64,000 nucleotides of DNA, taken from Pseudomonas paraglycinae (GTDB lineage: Bacteria > Pseudomonadota > Gammaproteobacteria > Pseudomonadales > Pseudomonadaceae). The position numbers were made by a program, and so were the translations under genes. The notes below the pieces were generated by a model that was not told the origin of the DNA, searched no databases, and saw nothing but the letters and a program-made list of their open reading frames with translations. Below are positions 19,198 through 27,926 of the stretch, in pieces (positions within the stretch are counted from its first letter, which is position 1; each line of letters opens with the position of its first letter). Where the stretch lies: NCBI RefSeq assembly GCF_021601625.1, contig NZ_BQHR01000004.1:124001-188000 (forward strand). Direction: 5' to 3'.

Positions 19198-21483
19198 TCA
19201 ACCCGACAGGTTTCCTGCGCATTCACTCCCCTCCAGCGACCACCAGCGCGGCAGCAATTGGCGGATCCGGCTTTCGGCAAAGCGGTCATCGATCAGCATC
19301 ACCACGCCGCGATCCTGCTGGGTGCGGATCACCCGTCCGGCGGCCTGCACCACTTTCTGCACGCCGGGGAACAGGTAGGTGTAGTCGTAACCGGCGCCGA
19401 AGATCGCGGCCATGCGCCGCTTCATCTGTTCATTGACCGGGTTGAGCTGGGCCAGCCCGAGGGTGGCGATGAATGCACCGATCAGCCGTGCGCCGGGCAG
19501 ATCGATACCTTCACCGAACGCGCCGCCGAGCACGGCAAAACCGACGCCCTGGCTGTGGGCGGTGAATTGATCGAGAAAGTCCTGCCGCGCGCCTTCGGTC
19601 ATGCCCCGGGATTGCTGCCAGCGGGTGATGTGCGGGTGCCGCTCGGCCAGCAGCTGCGCGACCTGTTGCAGGTAATCGAAACTGCTGAAGAACGCCAGAT
19701 AGTTGCCCGGGCGTTCGCTGAACTGGCGGGCGATCAGCTCGACAATCGGTTCCAGCGACGCTTGCCGGTGCGTGAAACGCGTGGAAATCCGGCTGACGAT
19801 CTGCACCTGCAATTGTTCGGCGCTGAACGGTGACTCGACATCGATCCAGACCGTGTCGACAGGGGTGCCAAGCAAATCCGCGTAATAGTGGCGCGGGCTG
19901 AGGGTTGCGGAAAACAGCACGCTGCTGCGCGCCGCCGTCAGGCGCGGGCCGATGAACGCCGCCGGCACCACGTTGCGCAGACACAGTTGCGATAGCGGGC
20001 GTTTGCGCTCGAGGTCGCGCTTGCTGATGTCGAACAGGTAATGCGCGTCGAACAATTCTGCTACCCGGCCGAATTGCAGCATTTCGAAATAGAAATTCTG
20101 CAAGGCGCTGTCGAGCCCTTGCGGGTGATCGTTGAGGTAGTCGCCGATGCTCGCCGTGCAGGATGAGAGCGCCTGCAAGAGTTTTTCCGGCGCCCTGTCG
20201 TAGGCCTGATACGGTGCCAACTGGTCATTGTGCAGGGCGTTCCATTCGCGGTTGACCCGCTGCAACGATTTTTTCAAGGCCTCAGGGGCGATTTTGCGCA
20301 CGCTGCCCAGCGTCGCCTGATCGAGAGTGGCGCTGTACATCTGCCGTCCGCGCTCGACCAGGTTATGCGACTCGTCCACCAGCACTGCAACGTTCCATTG
20401 ATTGAACTGAGCCAGACCGAACAGCAGTGCGCTGAAATCGAAGTAATAGTTGTAGTCCGCCACCACCACGTCGGCCCAGCGGGCCATTTCCTGGCTCAGG
20501 TAGTACGGACACACTGCGTGCTGCGCCGCGACGTCTCGCAGCGCGGCCTGATCCAGCAGACGTAGTTGGCTGGCGGCTTCGCGGGCAGCGGGCAAGCGGT
20601 CGTAAAAGCCCTGTGCCAACGGGCAGGATTCGCCGTGGCAAGCCTTGTCCGGGTGTTCGCAGGCCTTGTCCCGGGCGACCATTTCCAACACCCGCAGCGG
20701 CAAGGTTTCGCTGTGATCGAACAGCACTTGCGCCGCATCCAGCGCCAGTTTGCGTCCGGGCGTCTTGGCGGTGAGGAAGTAGACCTTGTCCAGTTGCTGC
20801 GGCGCCAACGCCTTGAGCATCGGAAACAGGGTGCCGAGGGTCTTGCCGATCCCGGTCGGGGCCTGGGCCATCAGGCAGCGGCCGGTGCTGACGGCCTTGA
20901 ACACCGATTCGGCGAGGTGACGCTGGCCGGGGCGAAACGCGGCATGGGGGAAACCCAGCTGCTGCGCCGCCCGGTTGCGCGCGTCGCGGTGGGCCATTTC
21001 CTGTTCGGCCCACGCCAGGAAAAGACCGCATTGTTGTTCGAAGAACTGCCGCAGCGCATCGGCGCTGAACGCTTCGACCAGACAGGTTTCCTTTTCCGTG
21101 ACGATGTCGAAGTACACCAGCGCCAGATTGATCTGCTCAAGTTGCAATCGACAGCACATCAACCAGCCGTAGATTTTCGCCTGGGCCCAATGCAGCGAAC
21201 GGTGATTGGCCGGTTGCTTGCTCAAATCGCCGCGGTAGGTTTTGACTTCTTCCAGGCAGTTCTGCGTCGGGTCGTAGCCGTCCGCCCGGCCATTGACCTT
21301 CAATGGCCCGAATGCGCCCTCCAGCGCCACTTCGCTCTGGTAGGCGTCATTGCGCCGGGACGCCACGGTGCGATGCCCGGCAATCCCCTCCAGCGCGGTC
21401 GGTGACGGGGTGAAGCGCAGGTCGAGGTCACCGGTTTTCGCGGTGAATTCGCATAACGCCCGCACCGCGATGCTGTAGCTCAA
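19198..21483 (-). CDS. Rad3/DinG-like superfamily 2 helicase with N-terminal PD-(D/E)xK nuclease-like domain
   Basis: DNA repair helicase-nuclease of about 761 residues. The N-terminal region (about 50-170; GRADGYDPTQN, EEVKTYRG) looks like a PD-(D/E)xK nuclease. The helicase part has Walker A APTGIGKT, a DESH box (VLVDESHNLV), Fe-S-type cysteines between them (CEHPDKAC, ESCPL) and a late motif VQAAGRVIRTQQD. The TTG at 21483 overlaps the stop codon of the FAN1-like gene (TTGA), which I take as the start; in-frame starts up to 21513 are possible. Tight coupling implies a joint role in repair of structured or cross-linked DNA (inference). Confidence 0.87.
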   Translation of the reverse strand: MSYSIAVRALCEFTAKTGDLDLRFTPSPTALEGIAGHRTVASRRNDAYQSEVALEGAFGPLKVNGRADGYDPTQNCLEEVKTYRGDLSKQPANHRSLHWAQAKIYGWLMCCRLQLEQINLALVYFDIVTEKETCLVEAFSADALRQFFEQQCGLFLAWAEQEMAHRDARNRAAQQLGFPHAAFRPGQRHLAESVFKAVSTGRCLMAQAPTGIGKTLGTLFPMLKALAPQQLDKVYFLTAKTPGRKLALDAAQVLFDHSETLPLRVLEMVARDKACEHPDKACHGESCPLAQGFYDRLPAAREAASQLRLLDQAALRDVAAQHAVCPYYLSQEMARWADVVVADYNYYFDFSALLFGLAQFNQWNVAVLVDESHNLVERGRQMYSATLDQATLGSVRKIAPEALKKSLQRVNREWNALHNDQLAPYQAYDRAPEKLLQALSSCTASIGDYLNDHPQGLDSALQNFYFEMLQFGRVAELFDAHYLFDISKRDLERKRPLSQLCLRNVVPAAFIGPRLTAARSSVLFSATLSPRHYYADLLGTPVDTVWIDVESPFSAEQLQVQIVSRISTRFTHRQASLEPIVELIARQFSERPGNYLAFFSSFDYLQQVAQLLAERHPHITRWQQSRGMTEGARQDFLDQFTAHSQGVGFAVLGGAFGEGIDLPGARLIGAFIATLGLAQLNPVNEQMKRRMAAIFGAGYDYTYLFPGVQKVVQAAGRVIRTQQDRGVVMLIDDRFAESRIRQLLPRWWSLEGSECAGNLSG

Positions 21484-23132
21484 GCGCCCTGCTCCGCCCA
21501 TTGCACGTAACACACGGCGACCGGCATCCGGTGCGTGTTGCAGAACTCCAGCCAGCGCAATTGGTTGTCCTGCAAGCGATCGCCCGGGCCTTTGACTTCG
21601 ATCATCCGGTAGGTCTTGTGCTGTGGCCAGAACTGGATCAGATCGGGCATGCCGGCGCGATTGGCCTTGATGTCCAGCAGCAGACGGCTGAACCAGTGCT
21701 TGAGGTGTTCGGCCGGCAGACAGGCCAGCGCCTGCTCCAGCAAATCTTCATTGAGCGCGCCCCAGAACACGAACGGCGACTGCACGCCCCATTTGGCGGC
21801 GAACCGCGCGCGGATGGTGTCGGCATAGCGGCCATCGTCGAGTTGGGCCAGACAGGCCTGAAACAGCTCGGCGCGTCGGGGCTGGAAGTCTTCATTGAGG
21901 AGATCCACCGGCCCGCGCTGGAACGGGTGAAAGAACGCGCCCGGCAGCGGCGCGAAGATCGCCGGCCAGCACAGCAGGCCGAACAATGAATTGATCAGGC
22001 TGTTTTCCACGTAATGCACCGGGCCCGTTTCTTCGTGCAGGTGCGCCTGAACGTGATATTCCACCGACAATGCCGGATCGATACGCGGCAGGTGCAGATC
22101 GAGCCGCTCCACTAGGCCGGGCGCCGTGCGTTTGATCGGTGGCCCGCCGAGCTTGCGCCGCAGGCGCGGCAATATCCGTTGCAAGCCCTGCTGTTCGGTG
22201 GCGGTTTCCGGCGCCTGCTCGGCAATGACCGCCAGTTCCAGAGCCAACGCATACTCGGCGCTGCGCTCCAGCACGCGGATCATCCGCAATCGTGCGCCGG
22301 GATAGGCGCAGTCGCGATAGATCTTAAGGGCCAGGGCGAATTCGCCGAGGCGCTCGCAGTATTGGCCGATCTGGAACAACAGCTTGCCGCGCCGGCGTTG
22401 CAGCCACGGGTTGTCGAAATGCAGCGCCGCGACCTGTTCGACGATCGGCTCCAACGGCTCGCCGGCTTCGAAATACAGCTGGCAGTCGTGCAGAAACAGG
22501 CAGGCATCGACGTCGGCACGGCTGCGCAAACCCCGGGAATCGGCGCTGAACTCAACTTTTTCGTAGGTGAAGATGCCGAGGTCGGCGAGCACGAACTCCG
22601 ACCAGTCCTGATAGAGGTTGCCGAAGAACATCAGGCGAAAACGGTCGCACAGGTCCATCAGCGTCAGGCTGAACAGCCGATCCGCCAGCGTTGGGCACCA
22701 TTGCCGGAAAATGCGGGGCTCGGGGAATTGTTCGTGCAGCAGCGGCAGCCAGTCGACTTTCTTGCCCCGGGGCTGATCGATGGCCGGGCCAAAGGCTTGC
22801 AGGATCTCGGCCTTGAGCAGCACCTCGAACAGATCCGCCATCGACAGCGGCGCCTGTTCATCGAGCCAGCCCTGCTCCAGCAGTGGTTGCGCCGCCTCGG
22901 CGATGTCGCCGATTTCCGGATAATTCAGCTTGCCGGCGCGAAAATGCACGCCCTTGCGCATCACCATCCGCACCAGCAACCCCTGGGATCCGCGCGGCAG
23001 TGCCTTGAAGTCGCGGATGAAGCCGTGCTCCGCTTCGCTCATGACATCGGCGTAACGAAGCTCAAGCCAATCAAGCACCTGGCGGAAGTTGTTGAGGTAA
23101 TAGAACGGATCTTCGAGGGAATTGGCAGTCAC
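21480..23132 (-). CDS. FAN1-type structure-specific nuclease with VRR-NUC domain
   Basis: Bacterial homologue of the interstrand-crosslink repair nuclease FAN1, 550 residues, close in size to the characterised P. aeruginosa protein. The C-terminal VRR-NUC domain shows GMPDLIQFW (Asp497) and IEVKGPGD (Glu512, Lys514), the catalytic D-ExK set. The central part is helical and TPR-like, and the N-terminus (DPFYYLNNFRQVLDWLELRYADVMS) carries the predicted DNA-binding winged helix. It is the first gene of a two-gene unit with the helicase that follows. Confidence 0.9.
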   Translation of the reverse strand: MTANSLEDPFYYLNNFRQVLDWLELRYADVMSEAEHGFIRDFKALPRGSQGLLVRMVMRKGVHFRAGKLNYPEIGDIAEAAQPLLEQGWLDEQAPLSMADLFEVLLKAEILQAFGPAIDQPRGKKVDWLPLLHEQFPEPRIFRQWCPTLADRLFSLTLMDLCDRFRLMFFGNLYQDWSEFVLADLGIFTYEKVEFSADSRGLRSRADVDACLFLHDCQLYFEAGEPLEPIVEQVAALHFDNPWLQRRRGKLLFQIGQYCERLGEFALALKIYRDCAYPGARLRMIRVLERSAEYALALELAVIAEQAPETATEQQGLQRILPRLRRKLGGPPIKRTAPGLVERLDLHLPRIDPALSVEYHVQAHLHEETGPVHYVENSLINSLFGLLCWPAIFAPLPGAFFHPFQRGPVDLLNEDFQPRRAELFQACLAQLDDGRYADTIRARFAAKWGVQSPFVFWGALNEDLLEQALACLPAEHLKHWFSRLLLDIKANRAGMPDLIQFWPQHKTYRMIEVKGPGDRLQDNQLRWLEFCNTHRMPVAVCYVQWAEQGA

Positions 23133-23328
23133 GGTGATTTCGGGGCCATGGCAAGCGAGTACTGGTTATGCGTACAGATACCAGCCTGCCCCGGCGGGCG
23201 CAAACGGAAAAAGATCAGTGGCACCTTCATTGCGGAATTTTTTCAGGTGGCCATCGAACTTTCTCCGGCGTAATGGCACCAACCGCGTTAGAGGCCGACA
23301 ATGGTCGAAATGAACAGGAATGCTGCTT

Positions 23329-23553
23329 ATGAAAATCAAGACTCTCGGGATCCCGTTGGCTGTTGCGGCCCTGCTGACGCTGGCCGGTTGCTCGACCCCG
23401 ACGGTGGTCACCCTGCAGAACGGCACCCAGTACCTGACCGAGGACATGCCCGATACCAAAAACGAGGACGGTTTCTACGAGTTCAAGGATATTTCCGGCG
23501 CCAAGATCCGCGTGCGTGCCGACGAAGTGGCCACGGTGCGCAAGGAAGACTGA
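23329..23553 (+). CDS. YgdI/YgdR-like small lipoprotein
   Basis: Small envelope lipoprotein of 74 residues. A lysine-containing signal sequence ends in the lipobox TLAGCS (Cys near residue 22). The mature part (TVVTLQNGTQYLTEDMPDTKN, then KIRVRADEVATVRKED) is the YgdI/YgdR SH3-like fold. I choose the second ATG (23329) over the one at 23320 because AGGA lies 9 bases upstream of it. A strong bidirectional terminator follows. The function in the envelope is unknown. Confidence 0.88.
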   Translation: MKIKTLGIPLAVAALLTLAGCSTPTVVTLQNGTQYLTEDMPDTKNEDGFYEFKDISGAKIRVRADEVATVRKED

Positions 23554-23566
23554 CGGTTCCCCCATC

Positions 23567-23606
23567 AAAAAAAGGCTGCGTTCCTGGTGGAGCGCAGCCT
23601 TTTTTG
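23567..23606. terminator. Bidirectional rho-independent terminator
   Basis: GGCTGCG and CGCAGCC pair across a 12-base loop. An A run precedes and a T6 run follows the stem, so it can serve both the lipoprotein gene on the plus strand and the convergent gene ending at 23613. Confidence 0.9.
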
Positions 23607-23612
23607 CATTGA

Positions 23613-23987
23613 TCAGCGGGGTAATGCCATGCCCGGGAGGGAACCGTCGCAGTTCAACGCGCGCTCGCCGCGCCGGACCATTTCTTCCTGCAAGCGCTGG
23701 CAGCGCTGACGTTCCTGCTGCGCCATGCGGTCGATGCTCAGGTTGCCGGTCATTTCCGGCTCATGGTCTTCGCCGATGCGAACGGTCACGAACGGTTGTT
23801 CGGGCTGGATATGAAAGCGGCTTTTCTCTTCGACGGGTTTGACGTCATCACTGTCGGCCGGTTTAGGCAGTTGATCGGTGGTGACGCCATAGCGGCTCAG
23901 AATCGAGCTGTGAGGCAGATCGGCCCAGGCATTGGCCGACAGCAGCGCCAGTCCCGCGATACCGATAAACCTCTTGAAACCTTTCAC
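23613..23987 (-). CDS. Secreted/periplasmic protein of unknown function (124 aa)
   Basis: Not recognised. A clear signal peptide (MKGFKRFIGIAGLALLSANAWA, cleavage before DLPHSS) is followed by a hydrophilic mature domain of about 100 residues with one notable helical segment (QQERQRCQRLQEEMVRRGE) and two cysteines (in RCQRL and NCDGS) that could form a disulfide. It is monocistronic and converges on the terminator at 23567. Confidence 0.75.
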   Translation of the reverse strand: MKGFKRFIGIAGLALLSANAWADLPHSSILSRYGVTTDQLPKPADSDDVKPVEEKSRFHIQPEQPFVTVRIGEDHEPEMTGNLSIDRMAQQERQRCQRLQEEMVRRGERALNCDGSLPGMALPR

Positions 23988-24127
23988 GTGTGAATCTCCT
24001 GTACTCGTTGGCGACCCTTACATGACGAACGTTGCCGTCATGGCTTTAGGCCGCATTTCCTGTTGGTGCAGGGATTGGAGTCAGGGAGTGGCTGGTGAGT
24101 CACTTTCAATACCGCGTTATCGTTCAA

Positions 24128-24200
24128 TCGCGAGCAGGCTCGCTCCCACAAAAGGCCGGTACTCGGTCAAGAGTGGGAGCGATGTTCGACGTGCTCGCGA
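24128..24200. repeat. Pseudomonas REP pair (inverted REP elements)
   Basis: TCGCGAGCAGGCTCGCTCCCAC is answered on the other side by GTGGGAGCGATGTTCG...TGCTCGCGA, forming two opposed REP units. This is the common Pseudomonas intergenic REP sequence. It lies 3' of the lipase gene at 24227, in a 239-base gene-free stretch. Confidence 0.9.
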
Positions 24201-24201
24201 A

Positions 24202-24219
24202 GGCGCCCTTGCGGGCGCC
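24202..24219 (-). terminator. Hairpin downstream of the 617-aa lipase gene
   Basis: GGCGCCC-TTGC-GGGCGCC is a perfect 7-bp stem seven bases after the lipase stop codon. It has no T tract, so it could be an mRNA-stabilising hairpin rather than a rho-independent terminator. Confidence 0.5.
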
Positions 24220-24226
24220 ACTAACG

Positions 24227-26080
24227 TCAGGCAATCACGATCCCGTCGCCACTCAGACTGTTCAACGCAACCCCGACCAGCGTGACCGAATCCGCGCCGA
24301 ACTTCAGCACCGTATCCTGCCCCACCGCCGTGGCATGGGCGCGGAAGTCGTCGCCCGGCAACACGCCCTGCACGCCGAGGAACAGCAGTTTGTCGTTGGC
24401 GGTGTAACCCACCACGCGGTCCTGGCCGAACGCGCCGCTGAACAGGAAGGTATCCGCCCCGCCACCCGACTCCATCAGATCATTGCCGGCGCCGCCGACG
24501 AATACGTCGTTGCCCGTCCCGCCGATCAGATGGTCGTTGCCGTCCAGGCCGAGCAGCCAGTCACCGCTGGCCTTGGCCTTGAGGGTGTCGGCGGCGCCGG
24601 TGCCCTTCACGCTCGACTCGTACTGGGTGACGTTGTTGCCGACCTTCAGTCCGGTCGCCGTGACGGTGTGGGTGACGTCGTCCTTGAACAGGCCCCAGAG
24701 GAAACCTGGCTCCTTGGTGACGATGCTGCCGATGTCGCGGGTGATGCTGATCCCGCCGTTGGCATCGCGGATGTACAGGTTGCCGGCGCCGTCGTTGGCG
24801 AAGTCGAAGGTATTGACCGACTTCTGCAACTCCAGGGTGTTGTTGCCCGAGCCACCCAGCAGGATGTTGTAGCCCCCGCCGTCGCGGAACGTGTCGTTGC
24901 CGGCGCGGCCTTCCAGATAATCGTTGCCGCTGCCGCCCTGGATCAGGTCGTTGGCGTCGCTGCCGATGATGAAGGTGCTGCCCTTGTGGGTTTCGGCGTT
25001 GCGGTTCAGGTCCTGCACCCAGGTGTTGGCCCGCGCCGGATCCGACAGGTTGGCGACGATGATCGTCGAGTCCTTGCTGGTCAGGTCGTAGAACTTCGAT
25101 TCGATCACCCGGTTCATGCCATCGCCATAAGCGGTCGGCAGGTGCGAGATCCAGGTCGGAATGTTGACGATCGAGAACGGCAGCACGTTCCACGCCGCCG
25201 AAGCGTAGTGGTCGTTGAAGCTGACGATGTTGTCGGTCGCCGACTCCTTGGGCGCGTCGTGCACGGCGAGCGAGGCGCCGGTGAAGGTCGAGCCGTCGAG
25301 CGCGCGGAACACCGGATCGTTTTCGTAGCCGACGTTGAGCACCTTGTCGGTGCTGCTCTGGGTCGGCGAGGCGTAGGCGATGTAGTTGGAGTCCTGGAAG
25401 AACCCGCCCCATTTGCTGGTGCTCAGGTCCGCCATGCTGTTGACCGCCAGCCCGCCGAGGCTGTGGCCGCTGACCAGCACGTCCTTGCCGGTCAGGCCGT
25501 TGGCCTTGGCGAACGCCACCACATCGTTCATCAGGTTGCCGAAGGCTTCGCCGACATAGTTCTTGGCGTAATCCTTGGGCCCGAATGCAGCGAGCAAGTC
25601 GTTGATCACGTCACCGATGGAATCGCCGATGAGGATTTCCCGTGGGCCGCTGGTGCCGCGAAAGGCGATGCCGATTTCCGTCAGATGGCCCTGAGCGTCG
25701 TATTTGCCGAGGATTTCCACCTGAGCGCTGGTGTAGCCGGCTTTTTCGCCGAAGAAGGTGCCGCGGGCATCGGTCTTGCCCTCGTAACCCAGCTGCGAGG
25801 CAGTGATCGGGGTCCAGCCGGCTTTTTTCACCGCATCGAGCGCGGCTTTTTCCGAATCGGGGTTCCACGGAATGCCGGGGATCACGCCTTGGGAATCCGT
25901 GCCGCCGATCAGAGCGGTCACCAGCGTGGCCGGCAAGCCGAGGCCGAAGCCGTTGTGCTGATAACCGACGGCAAAGCCGTTATCGAGGTTGTGGTAGGAA
26001 TACAGCGTAATGGCCATGGCGTCGCTGAACAGCGCCTTGGATTCCGCCGTACCGAAGTTCTTGTAGTCATACACACCCAT
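24227..26080 (-). CDS. pueA: Family I.3 RTX lipase / polyurethanase (617 aa, PueA-like)
   Basis: Secreted lipase of the type I-exported RTX class. The catalytic triad falls at the family's canonical positions: Ser207 (GHSLGG), Asp255 (GYEND) and His313 (WISHL). Residues about 46-74 contain the lid-1 segment. The C-terminal part has glycine-rich nonapeptide repeats (GGSGNDYLEGRAGNDTF, GGTGNDVFVGGAGNDL) that bind calcium. No N-terminal signal peptide is present, and the C-terminus is hydrophobic (GDGIVIA), as expected for an ABC-exported substrate. AprDEF in the same cluster is the likely exporter. The size matches PueA; the symbol rests on this similarity. Confidence 0.9.
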   Translation of the reverse strand: MGVYDYKNFGTAESKALFSDAMAITLYSYHNLDNGFAVGYQHNGFGLGLPATLVTALIGGTDSQGVIPGIPWNPDSEKAALDAVKKAGWTPITASQLGYEGKTDARGTFFGEKAGYTSAQVEILGKYDAQGHLTEIGIAFRGTSGPREILIGDSIGDVINDLLAAFGPKDYAKNYVGEAFGNLMNDVVAFAKANGLTGKDVLVSGHSLGGLAVNSMADLSTSKWGGFFQDSNYIAYASPTQSSTDKVLNVGYENDPVFRALDGSTFTGASLAVHDAPKESATDNIVSFNDHYASAAWNVLPFSIVNIPTWISHLPTAYGDGMNRVIESKFYDLTSKDSTIIVANLSDPARANTWVQDLNRNAETHKGSTFIIGSDANDLIQGGSGNDYLEGRAGNDTFRDGGGYNILLGGSGNNTLELQKSVNTFDFANDGAGNLYIRDANGGISITRDIGSIVTKEPGFLWGLFKDDVTHTVTATGLKVGNNVTQYESSVKGTGAADTLKAKASGDWLLGLDGNDHLIGGTGNDVFVGGAGNDLMESGGGADTFLFSGAFGQDRVVGYTANDKLLFLGVQGVLPGDDFRAHATAVGQDTVLKFGADSVTLVGVALNSLSGDGIVIA

Positions 26081-26180
26081 TGCTGTTGCCTCTCTTTTTG
26101 TTGGAATTGTTCAGAGATAGCTCACAACCAGAACGCCCCTCCCGAGGCGCCCCGGAGCATTTCAGTACAACGTTCGTTTG

Positions 26181-27869
26181 TCAGGCGAAGACGAAACTCG
26201 AATCCGACAGGTTAGCCACACCGACCCCGACCAGCGTCACGGCAAAGTCGCCAATCTTCAGCACGGTATCGCTTCCGGACTGCGACGCGTGTTGCTTGTA
26301 GTCGTAGCCCTGCCCCGCGCCTTCGACGCCCATGAACACCAGTTTGTCGCTGCCCTGGTAGCCATTGATCGCGTCGAAGCCGAAGGCGCCGCTGAACAGG
26401 AAGGTGTTGTTGCCACCCACCGCGCTCATCACGTCGTTGCCGGCGCCGCCGACGAAGGTCACGTGGGCCTTGTCGCTTTGCAGGTGATCGTTGCCGCCCA
26501 GGCCGAATAGCCAGTCGCCGTCAGCGGTGGCTTTGAGGGTGTCGCCCATGGCGCCGCCGCTGAGCGAATGGTTGTACTGGGTCAGTTCGGCACCGTTGGC
26601 CAGGCCTTTGGCGGTGACGGTCCAGGTGATTTCCTTGCTGCCCCACCACGAACCCGACTCTTTGCTTACCAGCGCGCCGATGTCACGGGTCATGCTGATG
26701 CCGCCGTAGGCGTCACGCACGTACAGGGTGCCGTCGCCGTCGTTGGCGAAGCTGAAGTTCTGCAACGGTTTTTGCAGTTCGAAAGTGTTGTGGCCCTGGC
26801 CACCAAGCAGGATGTTGAAGCCGCCGTCGTCACGGAAACGGTCATCGCCGCCCAGACCTTCGAGGAAGTCGTTGCCCGCCCCGCCCTTGAGCCAGTCACC
26901 GCTGTCGGTGCCGATGATGAAGGTGCTGCCGGTGTGCGGCTCGCCGCTGCGGCCCAGATCCTCGACCCAGGTCTTGCCCCGCGACGCTTGCTCAAGGTTG
27001 GAGACGATGATCGTCGAGTCCTTGTGAGTCAGGCCGTAGAACTTCGACGCGATCACCCGATTCAGGCCGTCGGCATACCCCAGCGAGCTGTGGGCCGACC
27101 AGTTCAGCGGATTGGCGATGCTGAACGGCACCAGGTTCTGCGCGGTGGACGCGTAGTTGTCGTTGAAGTTGACGATGTTGTCGGTGGTCGAATCGTGCGG
27201 CTTGTCGTGCTTGCCCATCGACGCGGTACTGAACGTGGTGCCGTCGAGCACGCGGAACACCGGGTCGTTCTCGTAACCGATGTTCAGCACGTTGGTGCCG
27301 GTGCTGCTCTGGGTCGGCGAGGCGAACGAAATGTAGTTGGCGTCCTTGAAGAATCCGCCCCAATTGCTCGCGCTCAACTCCGCCACGCTGTTGACCCCGA
27401 GACCGCCGAGGCTGTGGCCGCTGACAAGTACGTCCTTGGCCGCAATGCCGTGGGCGACAGCGAACGCGGCCACCGATTTGAGCAGGTTGTCGAAGGCGTT
27501 TTTCGCGTACTGAGTGGCGTAGTCCGACGGGCCAATGGCAGCCAGCAGGTTGTTTTTCATGTCGCCGAAGGTGTCGCTGTAACCCAGCCCGCCGGTGCCC
27601 CGGAAGGCCACGCCGATGCCGATCAGCTTGCCCGCGGCGTCGTACTTGCCGAGCACTTCGGCTTCGGCGCTGGTGAAACCATCCTTCTCACCGAAGAACG
27701 TACCCTGCGCCCCGACTTTGCCCTGATAGCCCAGCGCCGTGGCGCCGATCGGCTTCCAGCCAGTGCCGGGCAAGGCCTGCCCGGTCGGCGTGTAGGCATA
27801 CAGCGTCAGGGCGATGGCGTCGCTGTACAGCGCTTTGCCGTCGGCGTTTTTGTAATCGAACAATCCCAT
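26181..27869 (-). CDS. Family I.3 RTX lipase lacking the lid-1 region (562 aa)
   Basis: Paralogue of the neighbouring 617-residue lipase. Catalytic residues are Ser153 (GHSLGG), Asp202 (GYEND) and His260 (WSAHS). The shift from the paralogue (207 to 153) comes from one gap of about 54 residues after LYAYTPTG, where the other protein has its lid-1 region; the rest aligns throughout. RTX repeats (GGAGNDFLEGLGGDDRF, GGAGNDVM) and a C-terminal SSFVFA export signal are present. It is of PueB/TliA/LipA type. The start lies 57 bases after the autotransporter gene and 100 bases before the second lipase gene, so all may be one transcript. Confidence 0.9.
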   Translation of the reverse strand: MGLFDYKNADGKALYSDAIALTLYAYTPTGQALPGTGWKPIGATALGYQGKVGAQGTFFGEKDGFTSAEAEVLGKYDAAGKLIGIGVAFRGTGGLGYSDTFGDMKNNLLAAIGPSDYATQYAKNAFDNLLKSVAAFAVAHGIAAKDVLVSGHSLGGLGVNSVAELSASNWGGFFKDANYISFASPTQSSTGTNVLNIGYENDPVFRVLDGTTFSTASMGKHDKPHDSTTDNIVNFNDNYASTAQNLVPFSIANPLNWSAHSSLGYADGLNRVIASKFYGLTHKDSTIIVSNLEQASRGKTWVEDLGRSGEPHTGSTFIIGTDSGDWLKGGAGNDFLEGLGGDDRFRDDGGFNILLGGQGHNTFELQKPLQNFSFANDGDGTLYVRDAYGGISMTRDIGALVSKESGSWWGSKEITWTVTAKGLANGAELTQYNHSLSGGAMGDTLKATADGDWLFGLGGNDHLQSDKAHVTFVGGAGNDVMSAVGGNNTFLFSGAFGFDAINGYQGSDKLVFMGVEGAGQGYDYKQHASQSGSDTVLKIGDFAVTLVGVGVANLSDSSFVFA

Positions 27870-27926
27870 GTTGTGCTCTCTCTTCCTTTCAAAAACGGCA
27901 GTTCTCGAAAGAACTGCCGCTACCCC

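Noticed and set aside
24880-24990. Glycine-rich repeats as a DNA repeat or CRISPR-like array
   Set aside because: They are RTX nonapeptide codons of the lipase; spacing and sequence fit protein repeats, with no spacers.
24095-26215. 706-codon plus-strand open frame opposite the 617-residue lipase
   Set aside because: Antisense shadow; the minus strand has a full catalytic triad and RTX repeats.
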